DNA of 64,000 nucleotides from UBA6168 sp039819485 (GCA_039819485.1 JBCBRY010000003.1:62001-126000); one strand, 5' to 3'. Shown: positions 52,093 to 61,031, counted from the stretch's first letter. The notes: generated from the letters alone by a model not told the origin. Made by a program: numbers and translations.

Positions 52093-53215
52093 GACAAAAA
52101 TCCTGCACATAATCCCTACGTACAAGCCGGCCTATGTTTATGGTGGCCCTATCGTTTCTGTGAGCAATTTGTGCGAAGCGCAGGCAAAGGCAGGGCATCA
52201 GGTAACGATGATTACCACAACGGCAAATGGGGAAAAAGAATTGGATGTGGCAGTGGGAAAGCCGGTGATGGTTGATGGGGTTGCGGTCACTTACCATGCT
52301 CGGTGGACGAAGGACCATTCGCAATTTTCGCCAGGACTGTTGATACAATTATGGCGGGATTGTAAAAAGTATGAAGTCGTGCATATTCACTCGTGGTGGA
52401 ATATTTCAGTTGTGCTATCGGTGTTTATTTGTTGGCTGCGCGGAGTGAGGCCGATCTTGTCATTGCGGGGTATGTTGAGTGGTTTTTCTTTTGATAAGAA
52501 ACATTCTGCGCCTAAAAAAATATTCCATCGTTTTGTTGGCAGGCCACTGTTAAAAACTGTGAAATTACATTTTACGGCGGAAGCAGAAAAAATGAACAGC
52601 CCCGAATTAGGGGCCGACGGTTTTATTTTGCCAAACATTGTGAACCTGGCAAACGGACAGGTATTTGAAAAAAATCAAAATGATGTTTTTACCCTGGTCA
52701 CTCTATCCCGCCTGCACCCTGTCAAGAATTTAGAATCGTTGTTTCAGGCTGTTGCCAAACTGCCGTTTGAATATAAGATCAAGATCATTGGCGACGGCGA
52801 AAAGGCATATGTGAATTCACTAAAAGAGTTGGCGGCCGATTTACAAATTGATCATAAAATAACATGGCTTGGCAGTTTATACGGCACAGAGAAATTTGCT
52901 TGCATACACAACGCCGACCTGTTTGTGCTTCCGTCTTTCACCGAGAATTTTGCCAATTCCGTAATTGAAGTTTTGTCTGTGGGGACACCGGTTTTGGTTT
53001 CCGAAAAGGCCGGGGTGGCAGAATATATACAGAAAAATAAATTGGGCTGGGTCTGTAGCACTGATGCTGATTCAATTGCAGCAGCAATTAATAATGTTCA
53101 GGCAGAACAAGAAAAATTAAATAAGATCCGACAAATGGCCCCGGCATTTATCAAAAAAGATTTTTCTCCAATTTCAATTGCTGAAAAATATGTGAAAGCA
53201 TATCAGCACGAATAA
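52091..53215 (+). CDS. Glycosyltransferase family 4 protein
   Basis: The 374-residue GT-B enzyme starts at a TTG (MTKILHIIPTYKPAYVYGGP), which matches the family's usual N-terminus with its glycine-rich YGGPIVS. The donor half starts near 195 (TLVTLSRLHPVKNLESLFQA) and carries the EX7E motif E285 to E293 (TENFANSVIEVLSVGTPVL). SLRGMLSGFSFDKKHSAPKK in the acceptor half resembles colanic-acid and capsule GT4 enzymes. It lies 28 bases after the SxtJ-like gene. Confidence 0.92.
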   Translation: MTKILHIIPTYKPAYVYGGPIVSVSNLCEAQAKAGHQVTMITTTANGEKELDVAVGKPVMVDGVAVTYHARWTKDHSQFSPGLLIQLWRDCKKYEVVHIHSWWNISVVLSVFICWLRGVRPILSLRGMLSGFSFDKKHSAPKKIFHRFVGRPLLKTVKLHFTAEAEKMNSPELGADGFILPNIVNLANGQVFEKNQNDVFTLVTLSRLHPVKNLESLFQAVAKLPFEYKIKIIGDGEKAYVNSLKELAADLQIDHKITWLGSLYGTEKFACIHNADLFVLPSFTENFANSVIEVLSVGTPVLVSEKAGVAEYIQKNKLGWVCSTDADSIAAAINNVQAEQEKLNKIRQMAPAFIKKDFSPISIAEKYVKAYQHE

Positions 53216-53228
53216 TTATCCATTTAAT

Positions 53229-54155
53229 TTGACCGAAAAAACAAGAACTCCTTTTTCCTTTATCATTCTAACCTTTAATGAGGAAATACACCTGCCCCGG
53301 TTACTGGAATCCATAAAAGGCTTGAACGCTCCCATCTTTATTCTGGATTCCGGCAGTACGGATGCGACCCTTGATGTTGCAGATACATACGGGGCAACCG
53401 TGGCGTATAATAAATTCATCAACCATCCGAAACAATGGGATTATGCACTGCATTATTTTCCGATCACTACGCCCTGGATTATTGGGCTGGATGCGGATCA
53501 GATCGTAACGAAAGAATTATTTGACCGTTTAAAAGCATTTAAAAATGGGGACGTGCCGGAAAATATAAACGGCATTTATTTTAACCGGAAAAACTATTTT
53601 AAAGGAAGATGGATCAAGCATGGTGGTTACTTTCCAAAATATTTACTGAAAATGTTTCGCACTGGCGTTGGTCATTCTGATTTAAATCAGAATATGGACC
53701 ACCGATTTGTGGTGCCCGGCGAAACGGTGGTGTGGAAAAAGGGCTATTTAATTGAAGAGAATTTAAAAGAAAACGAAATTGAATTTTGGATTGGAAAGCA
53801 CAATAAATATAGCGGCTTGCAGGCCCGAGAAGAATTGGAAAGGAAGTCGGGCGAGCGCCATCAGGCCATAGAGAAAAAATTATTTGGCAACCCAGATCAG
53901 CGTGTGGCATGGTTCAAGCAGTTTTGGTTCAATGCACCATTGTTTGTGCGGCCCATGCTTTACTTTATGTACCGCTATTTTTTCAAGTTGGGTTTTCTGG
54001 ACGGAAAGGAAGGATTTATCTTTCATTTTTTACAAGCCTTCTGGTACCGTTTATTGATTGATATAAAAATAGATGAAATAAAAAATACAAAAAAAGAAAT
54101 TCCTCAGCCGATTAAAAAAGAAAAGTTAAATGCCCCCGTTTCCAGCGATACATAG
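53229..54155 (+). CDS. Glycosyltransferase family 2 protein, WaaE-like
   Basis: The 308-residue GT-A enzyme (TTG start) has the N-terminal FIILTFNEEIHLPRLLESIK, ILDSGSTDATLDVA and the metal-binding LDADQIVT. The phrase HPKQWDYAL is typical of the WaaE/KdtX-type glucosyltransferases of LPS cores. The C-terminal half is basic and aromatic (FNAPLFVRPMLYFMYRYFFK), probably membrane-associated. It starts 13 bases after the GT4 gene and is followed by a hairpin. Confidence 0.9.
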   Translation: MTEKTRTPFSFIILTFNEEIHLPRLLESIKGLNAPIFILDSGSTDATLDVADTYGATVAYNKFINHPKQWDYALHYFPITTPWIIGLDADQIVTKELFDRLKAFKNGDVPENINGIYFNRKNYFKGRWIKHGGYFPKYLLKMFRTGVGHSDLNQNMDHRFVVPGETVVWKKGYLIEENLKENEIEFWIGKHNKYSGLQAREELERKSGERHQAIEKKLFGNPDQRVAWFKQFWFNAPLFVRPMLYFMYRYFFKLGFLDGKEGFIFHFLQAFWYRLLIDIKIDEIKNTKKEIPQPIKKEKLNAPVSSDT

Positions 54156-54163
54156 ATGCGATT

Positions 54164-54198
54164 AATTTAGGAGGTTGTTTTACATGACCTCCTAAATT
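54164..54198. repeat. Perfect 12-bp hairpin before the second carbamoyltransferase
   Basis: Arms 54164-54175 and 54187-54198 (AATTTAGGAGGT and complement) with an 11-base loop. The stop of the GT2 gene is 9 bases upstream. No T run follows, so termination would be weak. Confidence 0.75.
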
Positions 54199-54260
54199 CC
54201 GCCTGTATGTGAAGCAGGAATATTCTAATTTTTTTTAACCAAACAAACTACCGATAAATA

Positions 54261-56018
54261 ATGACTTACACACTTGGCATAAATGCTTATCACGGAGACT
54301 CCTCAGCATGCATTTATAAGGATGGGCAATTAATTGCGGCGACGGAAGAAGAACGCATCCGCCGTATCAAACATTGGGCAGGCCTGCCGACAGAGGCGGT
54401 TAAATTTTGCCTGGATACAGCCGGAATAAAATTGGAAGACGTCGACGTTATCACCGTCAGCCGTGATCCCAACGCGAAGTTTTTTAAAAAAGTGGTCCAC
54501 ACCTTGAAAAACCGGACTTCGATCGGAGCCATACGGAAAAAGGCAGCTCATATTGGCGGGGTAAAAACGATCAAAGAAGATGTGGCGCATGCATTGGGAT
54601 ATAATGGGACACCTATAAAAGCAGAGGTAAAATTTATTGAACACCACCGCAGCCATATGGCGAGTTCCTTTTTTGTATCGCCATTTGAAGAATCTGCCAT
54701 TTTATCCATCGATGGAATGGGGGATTTTACATCTACCATGCGCGGTACTGGTAAAGGCAATAAAATAAGTGTCATCGACAGCGTGACCTTTCCGCACTCG
54801 GTCGGATATTTTTATACCTGCTTTACGCAGTACCTTGGGTTTCCCAATTATGGCGACGAATACAAAGTGATGGGCCTTTCTCCGTATGGCAGGCCCGATG
54901 AAGAGCTGATGAAAAAAATCAGGGATTTTATTCAAATAAAAGACAATGGCCTGTTTGAACTAAATCTAAAATACCTGAGCCGCGTGCGGCAGGGAGACTG
55001 GGCGAGTGTGGATGAAAATGGACAGCCGGTAATCAAGCCAAAATACAGTGATTACCTGATCAGCAAGTTTGGTCCGCCACGTAAAAAAGGTGATCCCTTG
55101 ACTCAAGAACACATGGATCTGGCCGCTTCCGTACAACGGGTTTGTGAGGAAGTGATTTTCCACATGGCGGAAGACCTCTACCAAAAAACAGGTTTAAAAA
55201 ATCTGTGTATAACTGGTGGGGTTGCCCAAAATTCGGTGGCCAATGGAAAGATCATAGAAAACACTTCGTTCGAACATCTGTTTGTGCCACCCGCAGGTCA
55301 TGATGGCGGCACCTCGGTAGGGTCAGCTTTGTACTATTATCACAATGAGCTGGGCCAACCTCGTTCGCCTTTTGAGCACCAGGCATATACCGGCATTAGC
55401 TTTACCAATGAGGAAATCGGCGCATTTCTAAAAACACGTGACCTGAACGGCTACCACGTAAAAAAATATGATGAAAACCAATTGTTTGAAGTAGTGTCGG
55501 ATGCACTGGTCGATGGCTGTGTACTCGGTTGGTTTCAGGGCAAGGCCGAATTTGGCCCACGTGCGCTGGGCAACCGTTCCATCATTGTTGACCCTTCCCG
55601 TCAGGATGCGAAAGATTTATTGAACTCAAAAATCAAGCGACGGGAAAGTTTCCGGCCTTTTGCCCCTTCTATTTTAAAAGAAGCCACGGCGGAATATTTT
55701 GAGCAAGTGGACGACGTGCCCTACATGGAAAAAGTATTCCGTATCCGCAAAGAAAAAAGAAAGGAAATACCTGCCGTCACCCACGTGGACGGTACCGGCC
55801 GGCTGCAGACGGTGGAGAAAAAAGACGCGCCCCGTTACCACCGCTTGATCTCTTCTTTTAGTGAAAAGTCCGGTATCCCGATTTTGTTAAATACCTCTTT
55901 CAACGAAAACGAACCCATCGTAAATACGCCTGAACATGCCCTCGCATGTTTTTTACGCACCAAGATGGATATGCTGGTGCTGGAAAATTTTGTGGTCAGT
56001 CGCAGGCCGCTGGAATAA
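54261..56018 (+). CDS. NodU-family O-carbamoyltransferase (second copy)
   Basis: The 585-residue enzyme has the same two domains as the copy at 46965: YHGDSSACI near the start, metal ligands in EHHRSHMASSF (H128, H129, H132) with D151, and the C-terminal GKAEFGPRALGNRSI and RESFRPFAPSIL. The two differ widely outside the motifs, so they are separate lineages and may use different sugars. This copy is followed by a PhyH-type oxygenase and a methyltransferase and has no DUF5989 or SxtJ partner beside it. Confidence 0.93.
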   Translation: MTYTLGINAYHGDSSACIYKDGQLIAATEEERIRRIKHWAGLPTEAVKFCLDTAGIKLEDVDVITVSRDPNAKFFKKVVHTLKNRTSIGAIRKKAAHIGGVKTIKEDVAHALGYNGTPIKAEVKFIEHHRSHMASSFFVSPFEESAILSIDGMGDFTSTMRGTGKGNKISVIDSVTFPHSVGYFYTCFTQYLGFPNYGDEYKVMGLSPYGRPDEELMKKIRDFIQIKDNGLFELNLKYLSRVRQGDWASVDENGQPVIKPKYSDYLISKFGPPRKKGDPLTQEHMDLAASVQRVCEEVIFHMAEDLYQKTGLKNLCITGGVAQNSVANGKIIENTSFEHLFVPPAGHDGGTSVGSALYYYHNELGQPRSPFEHQAYTGISFTNEEIGAFLKTRDLNGYHVKKYDENQLFEVVSDALVDGCVLGWFQGKAEFGPRALGNRSIIVDPSRQDAKDLLNSKIKRRESFRPFAPSILKEATAEYFEQVDDVPYMEKVFRIRKEKRKEIPAVTHVDGTGRLQTVEKKDAPRYHRLISSFSEKSGIPILLNTSFNENEPIVNTPEHALACFLRTKMDMLVLENFVVSRRPLE

Positions 56019-56020
56019 TA

Positions 56021-56121
56021 TTAATGAAAAATGAAGAATGAAAAATGAAGAATAGCCGCTTTTCGAACGCTTAAAAATCAGAACCCTTAAATTCCATTCA
56101 TCATTTTTCATTTTTCATTAA
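56021..56121. repeat. TTTTTCA-type inverted repeat
   Basis: Perfect 15-bp arms (56021-56035 and 56107-56121) are made of GAAAAAT/ATTTTTC words, each repeated. The left arm begins 2 bases after the carbamoyltransferase stop; the ATG of the next gene is 55 bases beyond the right arm. Confidence 0.85.
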
Positions 56122-56176
56122 CCAGCCCGTTCTGTTTCCCATTGTTTTTATTCAAAAAAATCAAACACATTAAGTT

Positions 56177-57181
56177 ATGGTCCAAGAAGCTTATTATAAA
56201 GGAACATGCCCGCTGGGCAATCCATTGGAAGTACCAACCACAGTAGATAAATCGAGTGATGTTTACTTGCGCCTTAAAACGGATGAAGAGGTGCGTAAAT
56301 ATTATGATGACAACGGTTATGTTGTCCGGCGGGGATTGATTTCAGAAGAATTGTGCGATGAAATACATCAGTGTTTTTTAGATGAGGTAAAACCTTACAA
56401 AGGCTACATCTACCGCCAGGCAAGTGCCAATCCGGAAAAGCACAAAATCACGGAACATGGGTACATGCTGAATTCCATTTTGAATTTGCAATCAGTCAAC
56501 AGCAAAACATTTCCAAACTTCCGTAAAAAGGGAGTTAATATTTTAACCAATGCAAAGATCCAGCACACGATGAAGGTACTGATGGGGGAAGATGGAAAAT
56601 TGATGCAGTCGATGTACTTCGAAGGCAACCCTGCCACCTGGGCGCACCAGGACTGCTATTACCTTGATTCGGAGCGGGAAGGAGCGATGATCGGTATGTG
56701 GCTGGCGCTGGAAGATATTCACCCTGGCGGCGGACGTTTCTATGTTTACCCAACCAGTCATAAAATTGATATGCAGCGGAACGGAGGTGATTTTGATATT
56801 GCATTTCACCATGACCGCTATAAAACTTTGGTGAAAAATATCATTAACAAATTCGAGCTGAAGTGCCACGCACCTATGTTGAAAAAAGGCGATGTGCTGT
56901 TTTGGGGATCCAGAACGATCCACGGTGCTTTGGATACGTTCGAACCTCAGTTTTCGAGAAATTCGATTACCGGCCACTACATACCGGAGTCTACCCGGTT
57001 TCTCGCATTGCAATCTTTCATTCGCCCGACCAAATTGAACAAGATCAACGGCATCAATGTCTTTTCACCAAAAGACCTGGATGAAGCAAAGAACCGGGCG
57101 ATCCTCAAAGTGGAGACGACCTTCCCCAAGGCATTCCAGTTTGCCAAAAAGGTAGGGGTAAAATTGGTCACCAGTAAATAA
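56177..57181 (+). CDS. PhyH-type Fe(II)/2-oxoglutarate-dependent oxygenase
   Basis: The 334-residue protein has the phytanoyl-CoA dioxygenase fold. The iron triad is visible: H157 and D159 in WAHQDCYYLD and H249 in SRTIHGALDTF, with SRNSITGHY carrying the 2-oxoglutarate-binding arginine. Secondary-metabolite and glycan loci use such enzymes to hydroxylate small substrates. Between a carbamoyltransferase and a methyltransferase it may hydroxylate a sugar or lipid before capping. The substrate is unknown. Confidence 0.9.
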   Translation: MVQEAYYKGTCPLGNPLEVPTTVDKSSDVYLRLKTDEEVRKYYDDNGYVVRRGLISEELCDEIHQCFLDEVKPYKGYIYRQASANPEKHKITEHGYMLNSILNLQSVNSKTFPNFRKKGVNILTNAKIQHTMKVLMGEDGKLMQSMYFEGNPATWAHQDCYYLDSEREGAMIGMWLALEDIHPGGGRFYVYPTSHKIDMQRNGGDFDIAFHHDRYKTLVKNIINKFELKCHAPMLKKGDVLFWGSRTIHGALDTFEPQFSRNSITGHYIPESTRFLALQSFIRPTKLNKINGINVFSPKDLDEAKNRAILKVETTFPKAFQFAKKVGVKLVTSK

Positions 57182-57284
57182 GTTAAACACCGTGTAAAAG
57201 AAGTTGTCTATGATTCGCTTCGGGGCGGCGTAGGATGTTTGCTTTCTTTATTAGCGGTGGCACCATACGAGGCTTTAAATTACT

Positions 57285-58214
57285 ATGAAACGTGCTATAA
57301 AAAACCGCCTCAAATCAATGGCGAGGCTGTTCTTTGAGAGAGCTCAGCGCTTCGGCGTTGACATACTCCCCCACCATTTTTATTCGCAGATACCTGACAT
57401 TGCCGAACTAAAGAAAGAGACCTATTGGAGGGCTCCCTCTTCTATGTTCGGGGTGTCAGGTAGCGAAATGGACGGGCAATTGGATTTTGCCAAAAGCTGT
57501 ATTTCAGATCAGCTGACAGCTGCGCTTGCGACCTTGGATGTCCACCAAAAGGCCGTGTCCGAAAATGGAGAGGACAGTGGCTATGGGTTGATTGAAGCTG
57601 ATTTTTTATATGGTTTCATCCAGTCCCACAAGCCAGCCAAAATTGTACAAATAGGTTGTGGTGTAACAACTGCCGTGATTCTCCGGGCTGCGAAAGAAGT
57701 TGGATACCAGCCTGAAATTGTTTGCGTAGAACCTTATCCCATGCCTTTTTTGGAGAGAGCAGACAGTGAAGGACGCATCCGTTTGGTCAAGGAAAAAGCA
57801 CAAAAAGTTGAGATGTCTGTCTTGACGGACCTGCGGGCAGGCGACTTCTTTTTCGTTGATTCTACCCACACCGTTAAGACCGGAAGTGAAGTGAACCGGA
57901 TCATTCTGGAAGTCCTGCCCCGGTTGGGAAAAGGTGTGTTTGTCCATTTCCACGACATTTATTTTCCTTATGATTACAAAAGGGACGTGCTGGACGGAGA
58001 CCTGTTTTTCTGGGCTGAAAATACATTGCTGTATGCCTTTTTGGTCAATAATGCAAGCTATACGATCAGGGCATCGCTTAGCATGATACACTATGCTGCA
58101 CCGGGCAAATTGAAACAACTGGTTCCAAACTATATTCCTCAGGCCAACGACCAAGGGATGAGAACGGGAGGTGGAAAACATTTCCCCAGTGCTATTTATT
58201 TACAGGTGTTGTGA
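57285..58214 (+). CDS. Class I SAM-dependent methyltransferase (Methyltransf_24-like), second copy
   Basis: The 309-residue protein has the core KIVQIGCGVTTAVIL, the acidic VEPYPMPFLE, then DFFFVDSTHTVKTGSE and KGVFVHFHDIYFPYDY. This is the same order and spacing as the methyltransferase encoded at 38249, so they are diverged paralogues. The N-terminus is basic (KRAIKNRLKSMARLFFERAQ), perhaps for membrane contact. O-methylation of a terminal sugar that the Wzt C-terminal domain could recognise is one possible role. Confidence 0.85.
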   Translation: MKRAIKNRLKSMARLFFERAQRFGVDILPHHFYSQIPDIAELKKETYWRAPSSMFGVSGSEMDGQLDFAKSCISDQLTAALATLDVHQKAVSENGEDSGYGLIEADFLYGFIQSHKPAKIVQIGCGVTTAVILRAAKEVGYQPEIVCVEPYPMPFLERADSEGRIRLVKEKAQKVEMSVLTDLRAGDFFFVDSTHTVKTGSEVNRIILEVLPRLGKGVFVHFHDIYFPYDYKRDVLDGDLFFWAENTLLYAFLVNNASYTIRASLSMIHYAAPGKLKQLVPNYIPQANDQGMRTGGGKHFPSAIYLQVL

Positions 58215-58468
58215 AACAGGATGCTTTTATCTACGTTTTTTCAGGTAATCTGAAATAAAGAATGTAACTTTGTGATCTTAGCTCTGTAAATCTGCTCTTT
58301 AATCATATCTGCCCTTCCCCCTCATCTTGGCCAGTTTTTAATACTGGAGAGAGTGGCATCTGGTCTTAACTTTTGTAACAAATCCTTATTCATTTATCGT
58401 AAAGTAATTGAACAGCACGAATCAACCTCTAAATTACTTTGAGCAATTGCAAAATCCCATTTTGAGTT

Positions 58469-59242
58469 ATGAAAATCTCAATAATTACTGTTAGTTATAA
58501 CAGCTCCAAAACCATTGAGGACACCTTGCAAAGTGTCCGAAGCCAAACACACAACAATGTTGAGCATATTGTTGTGGACGGTGCCTCGAAAGACGGGACT
58601 CAGGAAATCCTTAAAAGATACCAGAACGGCCTCTCTGCCTGCATCATTGAACCTGACTACGGCATCTATGATGCCATGAACAAGGGTATCCGCTCGGCTA
58701 CCGGCGATGTGATTGGCTTTCTGAATGCAGATGACTGTTACGTGAGTGATAAGGTGCTGGAAAAAGTGGCCCAGGCTTTTACCGAAAGTGATACGGATTC
58801 TGCCTACGGCGATCTGTGCTATGTGGCTGAAAATGATACCAACGAAGTAATCCGTTTTTGGAAAGCAGGCAAGTGTACCCCAAAGGGGTTTCTCAACGGC
58901 TGGATGCCGCCTCATCCGACATTCTTTGTTAAACGTTCTGTACTGGAAAAGTACGGTATCTTCGATCCAACTTTCCGCTTTGCCGGTGATTACGAATTAA
59001 TTCTCCGGTTGCTTTACAAGCATAATATTTCCACTCATTATATTCCTTACTGCATGGTGAAAATGCGTATAGGCGGAGCAGGCAACCGTTGGATGGAAAA
59101 CCGACTGATAGCCAACCTGGAAGACCGGCTGGCCTGGAAAAAGAACAATCTGAAACCCAAGCCCTATACCACTTTCCTCAAACCCCTGCGAAAGATATTT
59201 CAGTTTGTCGGTATGCGAAAAAAGGCAGCTTTCCTTTCCTGA
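58469..59242 (+). CDS. Glycosyltransferase family 2 protein, WcaA-type
   Basis: The 257-residue GT-A enzyme begins MKISIITVSYNSSKTIEDTL, with HIVVDGASKDGT and the metal-binding FLNADDCYV. GDYELILRLLYKHN holds the catalytic base region. It is the last gene of the polysaccharide locus. The 254-base gap in front, with a TAACTTTG box at 58265-58272 (an exact TAnnTTTG match without a clear -33 partner), suggests it might also have its own promoter. A strong terminator follows. Confidence 0.92.
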   Translation: MKISIITVSYNSSKTIEDTLQSVRSQTHNNVEHIVVDGASKDGTQEILKRYQNGLSACIIEPDYGIYDAMNKGIRSATGDVIGFLNADDCYVSDKVLEKVAQAFTESDTDSAYGDLCYVAENDTNEVIRFWKAGKCTPKGFLNGWMPPHPTFFVKRSVLEKYGIFDPTFRFAGDYELILRLLYKHNISTHYIPYCMVKMRIGGAGNRWMENRLIANLEDRLAWKKNNLKPKPYTTFLKPLRKIFQFVGMRKKAAFLS

Positions 59243-59292
59243 AAAGAAAATTATTTATGGGATAAACACTTACAATCTTTAAAGAAATAAGA

Positions 59293-59330
59293 AGGCCCTG
59301 CGGCACCTTGCCGCAGGGCCTTTTATTTTT
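59293..59330 (+). terminator. Rho-independent terminator of the polysaccharide locus
   Basis: A perfect 12-bp G+C-rich stem (59293-59304 with 59310-59321) with a 5-base loop is followed by TTTATTTTTT. It lies 50 bases after the last glycosyltransferase gene and before the end of the convergent rhomboid gene. Confidence 0.95.
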
Positions 59331-59392
59331 TGACGGAGGCTGATTTGCTAAATTTTGAAGATTTGGTAAAACTGATTGGCAGCATGGTCCAA

Positions 59393-60082
59393 TCACCAAA
59401 GCCGGTTCTCATTACGCTCCTGTTCCCGTTCTGCTTTTGTTTTTTCGAAAATATCGCGGTCGAGGAAATAGTCTTGTCCATTGTCTTCATTGGCCCAGGA
59501 AGGTGGTGGTGGCTCTTCATCGGCTTCTATCTGTTCCTTGAACCAATAGGCAACAAAAATACCCACAATGCCTCCTAACAAATGACTTTCCCACGAGATA
59601 CCTTCCTGGTTTGGCAAAATGCCCAGAAAATAACCGCTGTAAAGTATGGTCACAATGAGTGCCAGGATGATGGATTTGAGGCTCCGCCGAAAGATGCCCA
59701 TCCAAAAGACAAAGGATACCAGGCCATATACCACACCACTGGCGCCAATGTGAAATACCCGGCGTCCCAGTAACCAAACGGACAGGCCCGTCAGCAAATA
59801 AATCATGATCATGCTTCGGTTGGCTACCCTTGGATAGAAGTAAACGATCATGACCGACAGCAGAAACATAGGCGCCGAATTGGACAATAAGTGCCGAAGG
59901 TCGGAGTGGATCAACGGAGAGAACAAGATGCCCCGCAGCCCAAAAAGTTCCCTTGGGAAAATGCCGTACCTCCCAAAATCAAGCCCTGTAATGATCTGAA
60001 AAAAATGAATGGCCCAGATCAATAGAATGAACTGTAACGGAATGCTGAGGCTGTTAATGATTCGCTTCTTTTGTTCCTCCAT
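59393..60082 (-). CDS. Rhomboid-family intramembrane serine protease
   Basis: The 229-residue protein has six membrane helices. The catalytic serine is S115 in GASGVVYG and the catalytic histidine H167 in SWESHLLGG; HSDLRHLLSNSAPMF in helix 2 carries the conserved His and Asn. It cleaves membrane proteins within their helices. The C-terminal tail (about 180-229) is acidic and then basic, cytoplasmic and not part of the core. The substrate is unknown. It ends near the locus terminator, which can serve both directions. Confidence 0.93.
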   Translation of the reverse strand: MEEQKKRIINSLSIPLQFILLIWAIHFFQIITGLDFGRYGIFPRELFGLRGILFSPLIHSDLRHLLSNSAPMFLLSVMIVYFYPRVANRSMIMIYLLTGLSVWLLGRRVFHIGASGVVYGLVSFVFWMGIFRRSLKSIILALIVTILYSGYFLGILPNQEGISWESHLLGGIVGIFVAYWFKEQIEADEEPPPPSWANEDNGQDYFLDRDIFEKTKAEREQERNENRLW

Positions 60083-60437
60083 ATTTATTTTTTTATCGGG
60101 TTAAGGGGATATTGGCACAATAGATACTCTCCAACGGTGAATTATAAAAGTAAGGTCTTCAGGTTGAAAAACACTCATTTGTCCCTTGTAAAGATTAACA
60201 CAAAAAAACCAGCCAGAGTTGGTCCCGGATTGGCTGGTATGATAAACAACTGTCCGTGCCTGTATTCAAACATCAAGTACACGTAATTTATTGTCAAATT
60301 GCCCAGCAGCCAGACATTCCTCCATTTTAAATCAATCCTTGTCAATCAGCCAATCCCTTGGATGGCTTCATAAAATATTTATACCAAAGCCCTAACTTCT
60401 ATTTATCTTTCCAGCTAAATTTTCAAATCACAACTTT
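60083..60437. other. Intergenic region with a minus-strand terminator
   Basis: These 355 bases lie between the divergent rhomboid and lipoprotein genes. I see no gene. A terminator pointing to the left (60208-60238) lacks a gene upstream of it on the minus strand, so the roughly 190 bases to its right could hold a small RNA. Confidence 0.5.
60201..60238 (-). terminator. Minus-strand Rho-independent terminator without a known gene
   Basis: Arms 60208-60215 and 60231-60238 (ACCAGCCA and complement) with a 15-base loop. On the minus strand the stem is followed by a run of seven T (60202-60208). Reading leftwards it would end a transcript that begins between about 60239 and 60437. Confidence 0.6.
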
Positions 60438-60935
60438 ATGCTACGTCTCATCATTGCCATTGCTTTTTTTTCGATCCTATTTTCGTGCAGTACAAAAACC
60501 GATGCTCCCGAGCAGGCCACTCCTCCAACGACCCAGCAGCCAACGGCTCCCCCTGCGGAAACCTTGCCGAGCGTACCCCTGGAGCTTTTGCAAAAGATTT
60601 TTGCAGAAGGCACCCAGGTCGATTATATTTATCACTATTATCCATTCACGGCCAGTCTGTCGGAACCGGCAGCCATTCAGGGAGCGGTAAAGCACATTTC
60701 AGAAACGCCTTGCCCTGCACAGCCTCCATGTAAACCGGCGGGTATCATCACCTATCAGATCAATGGAGATATCGTGCTACGTGCCGACTTTTATTTCGAA
60801 AGCAATTGTACCATGTTTGTTTTTTATGATGAAGACAAAAACAAATATGGTAATTACATGACACAGGACGGCGTCAATTTTTTCAATAGCCAAATCCAGC
60901 AGGCCCTACAGTTGCGTAATCAGGCCGGCCAGTAG
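60438..60935 (+). CDS. Small lipoprotein of unknown function
   Basis: The 165-residue protein has a lipobox with C17 (ILFSC), a Pro/Thr/Gln-rich spacer (about 22-45) and a compact C-terminal domain with paired cysteines in ETPCPAQPPCKPAG and one more in ESNCTMFVFYDED. The spacer suits reach from the membrane. I recognise no family. The stop is followed 7 bases later by a long palindrome. Confidence 0.75.
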   Translation: MLRLIIAIAFFSILFSCSTKTDAPEQATPPTTQQPTAPPAETLPSVPLELLQKIFAEGTQVDYIYHYYPFTASLSEPAAIQGAVKHISETPCPAQPPCKPAGIITYQINGDIVLRADFYFESNCTMFVFYDEDKNKYGNYMTQDGVNFFNSQIQQALQLRNQAGQ

Positions 60936-60941
60936 TGAGTT

Positions 60942-61010
60942 GGTTTCTGGTTTTTGGTTTTTGGTTCATGGTTTTTTCGACCAAAAACCAAAAACCAAAA
61001 ACCAGAAACC
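60942..61010. repeat. ACCAAAA/ACCAGAA heptamer palindrome
   Basis: Perfect 24-bp arms (60942-60965 and 60987-61010) are built of GGTTTTT/GGTTTCT heptamers. Further ACCAGAA copies run on to about 61021, ending 10 bases before the preferred start of the Ppx/GppA gene. Confidence 0.93.
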
Positions 61011-61031
61011 AGAAACCAGAAACCCCTCCAT

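Noticed and set aside
57606..58181. A 191-codon frame antisense to the second methyltransferase
   Set aside because: The plus strand has clear methyltransferase motifs; the antisense frame has no start context or domain.
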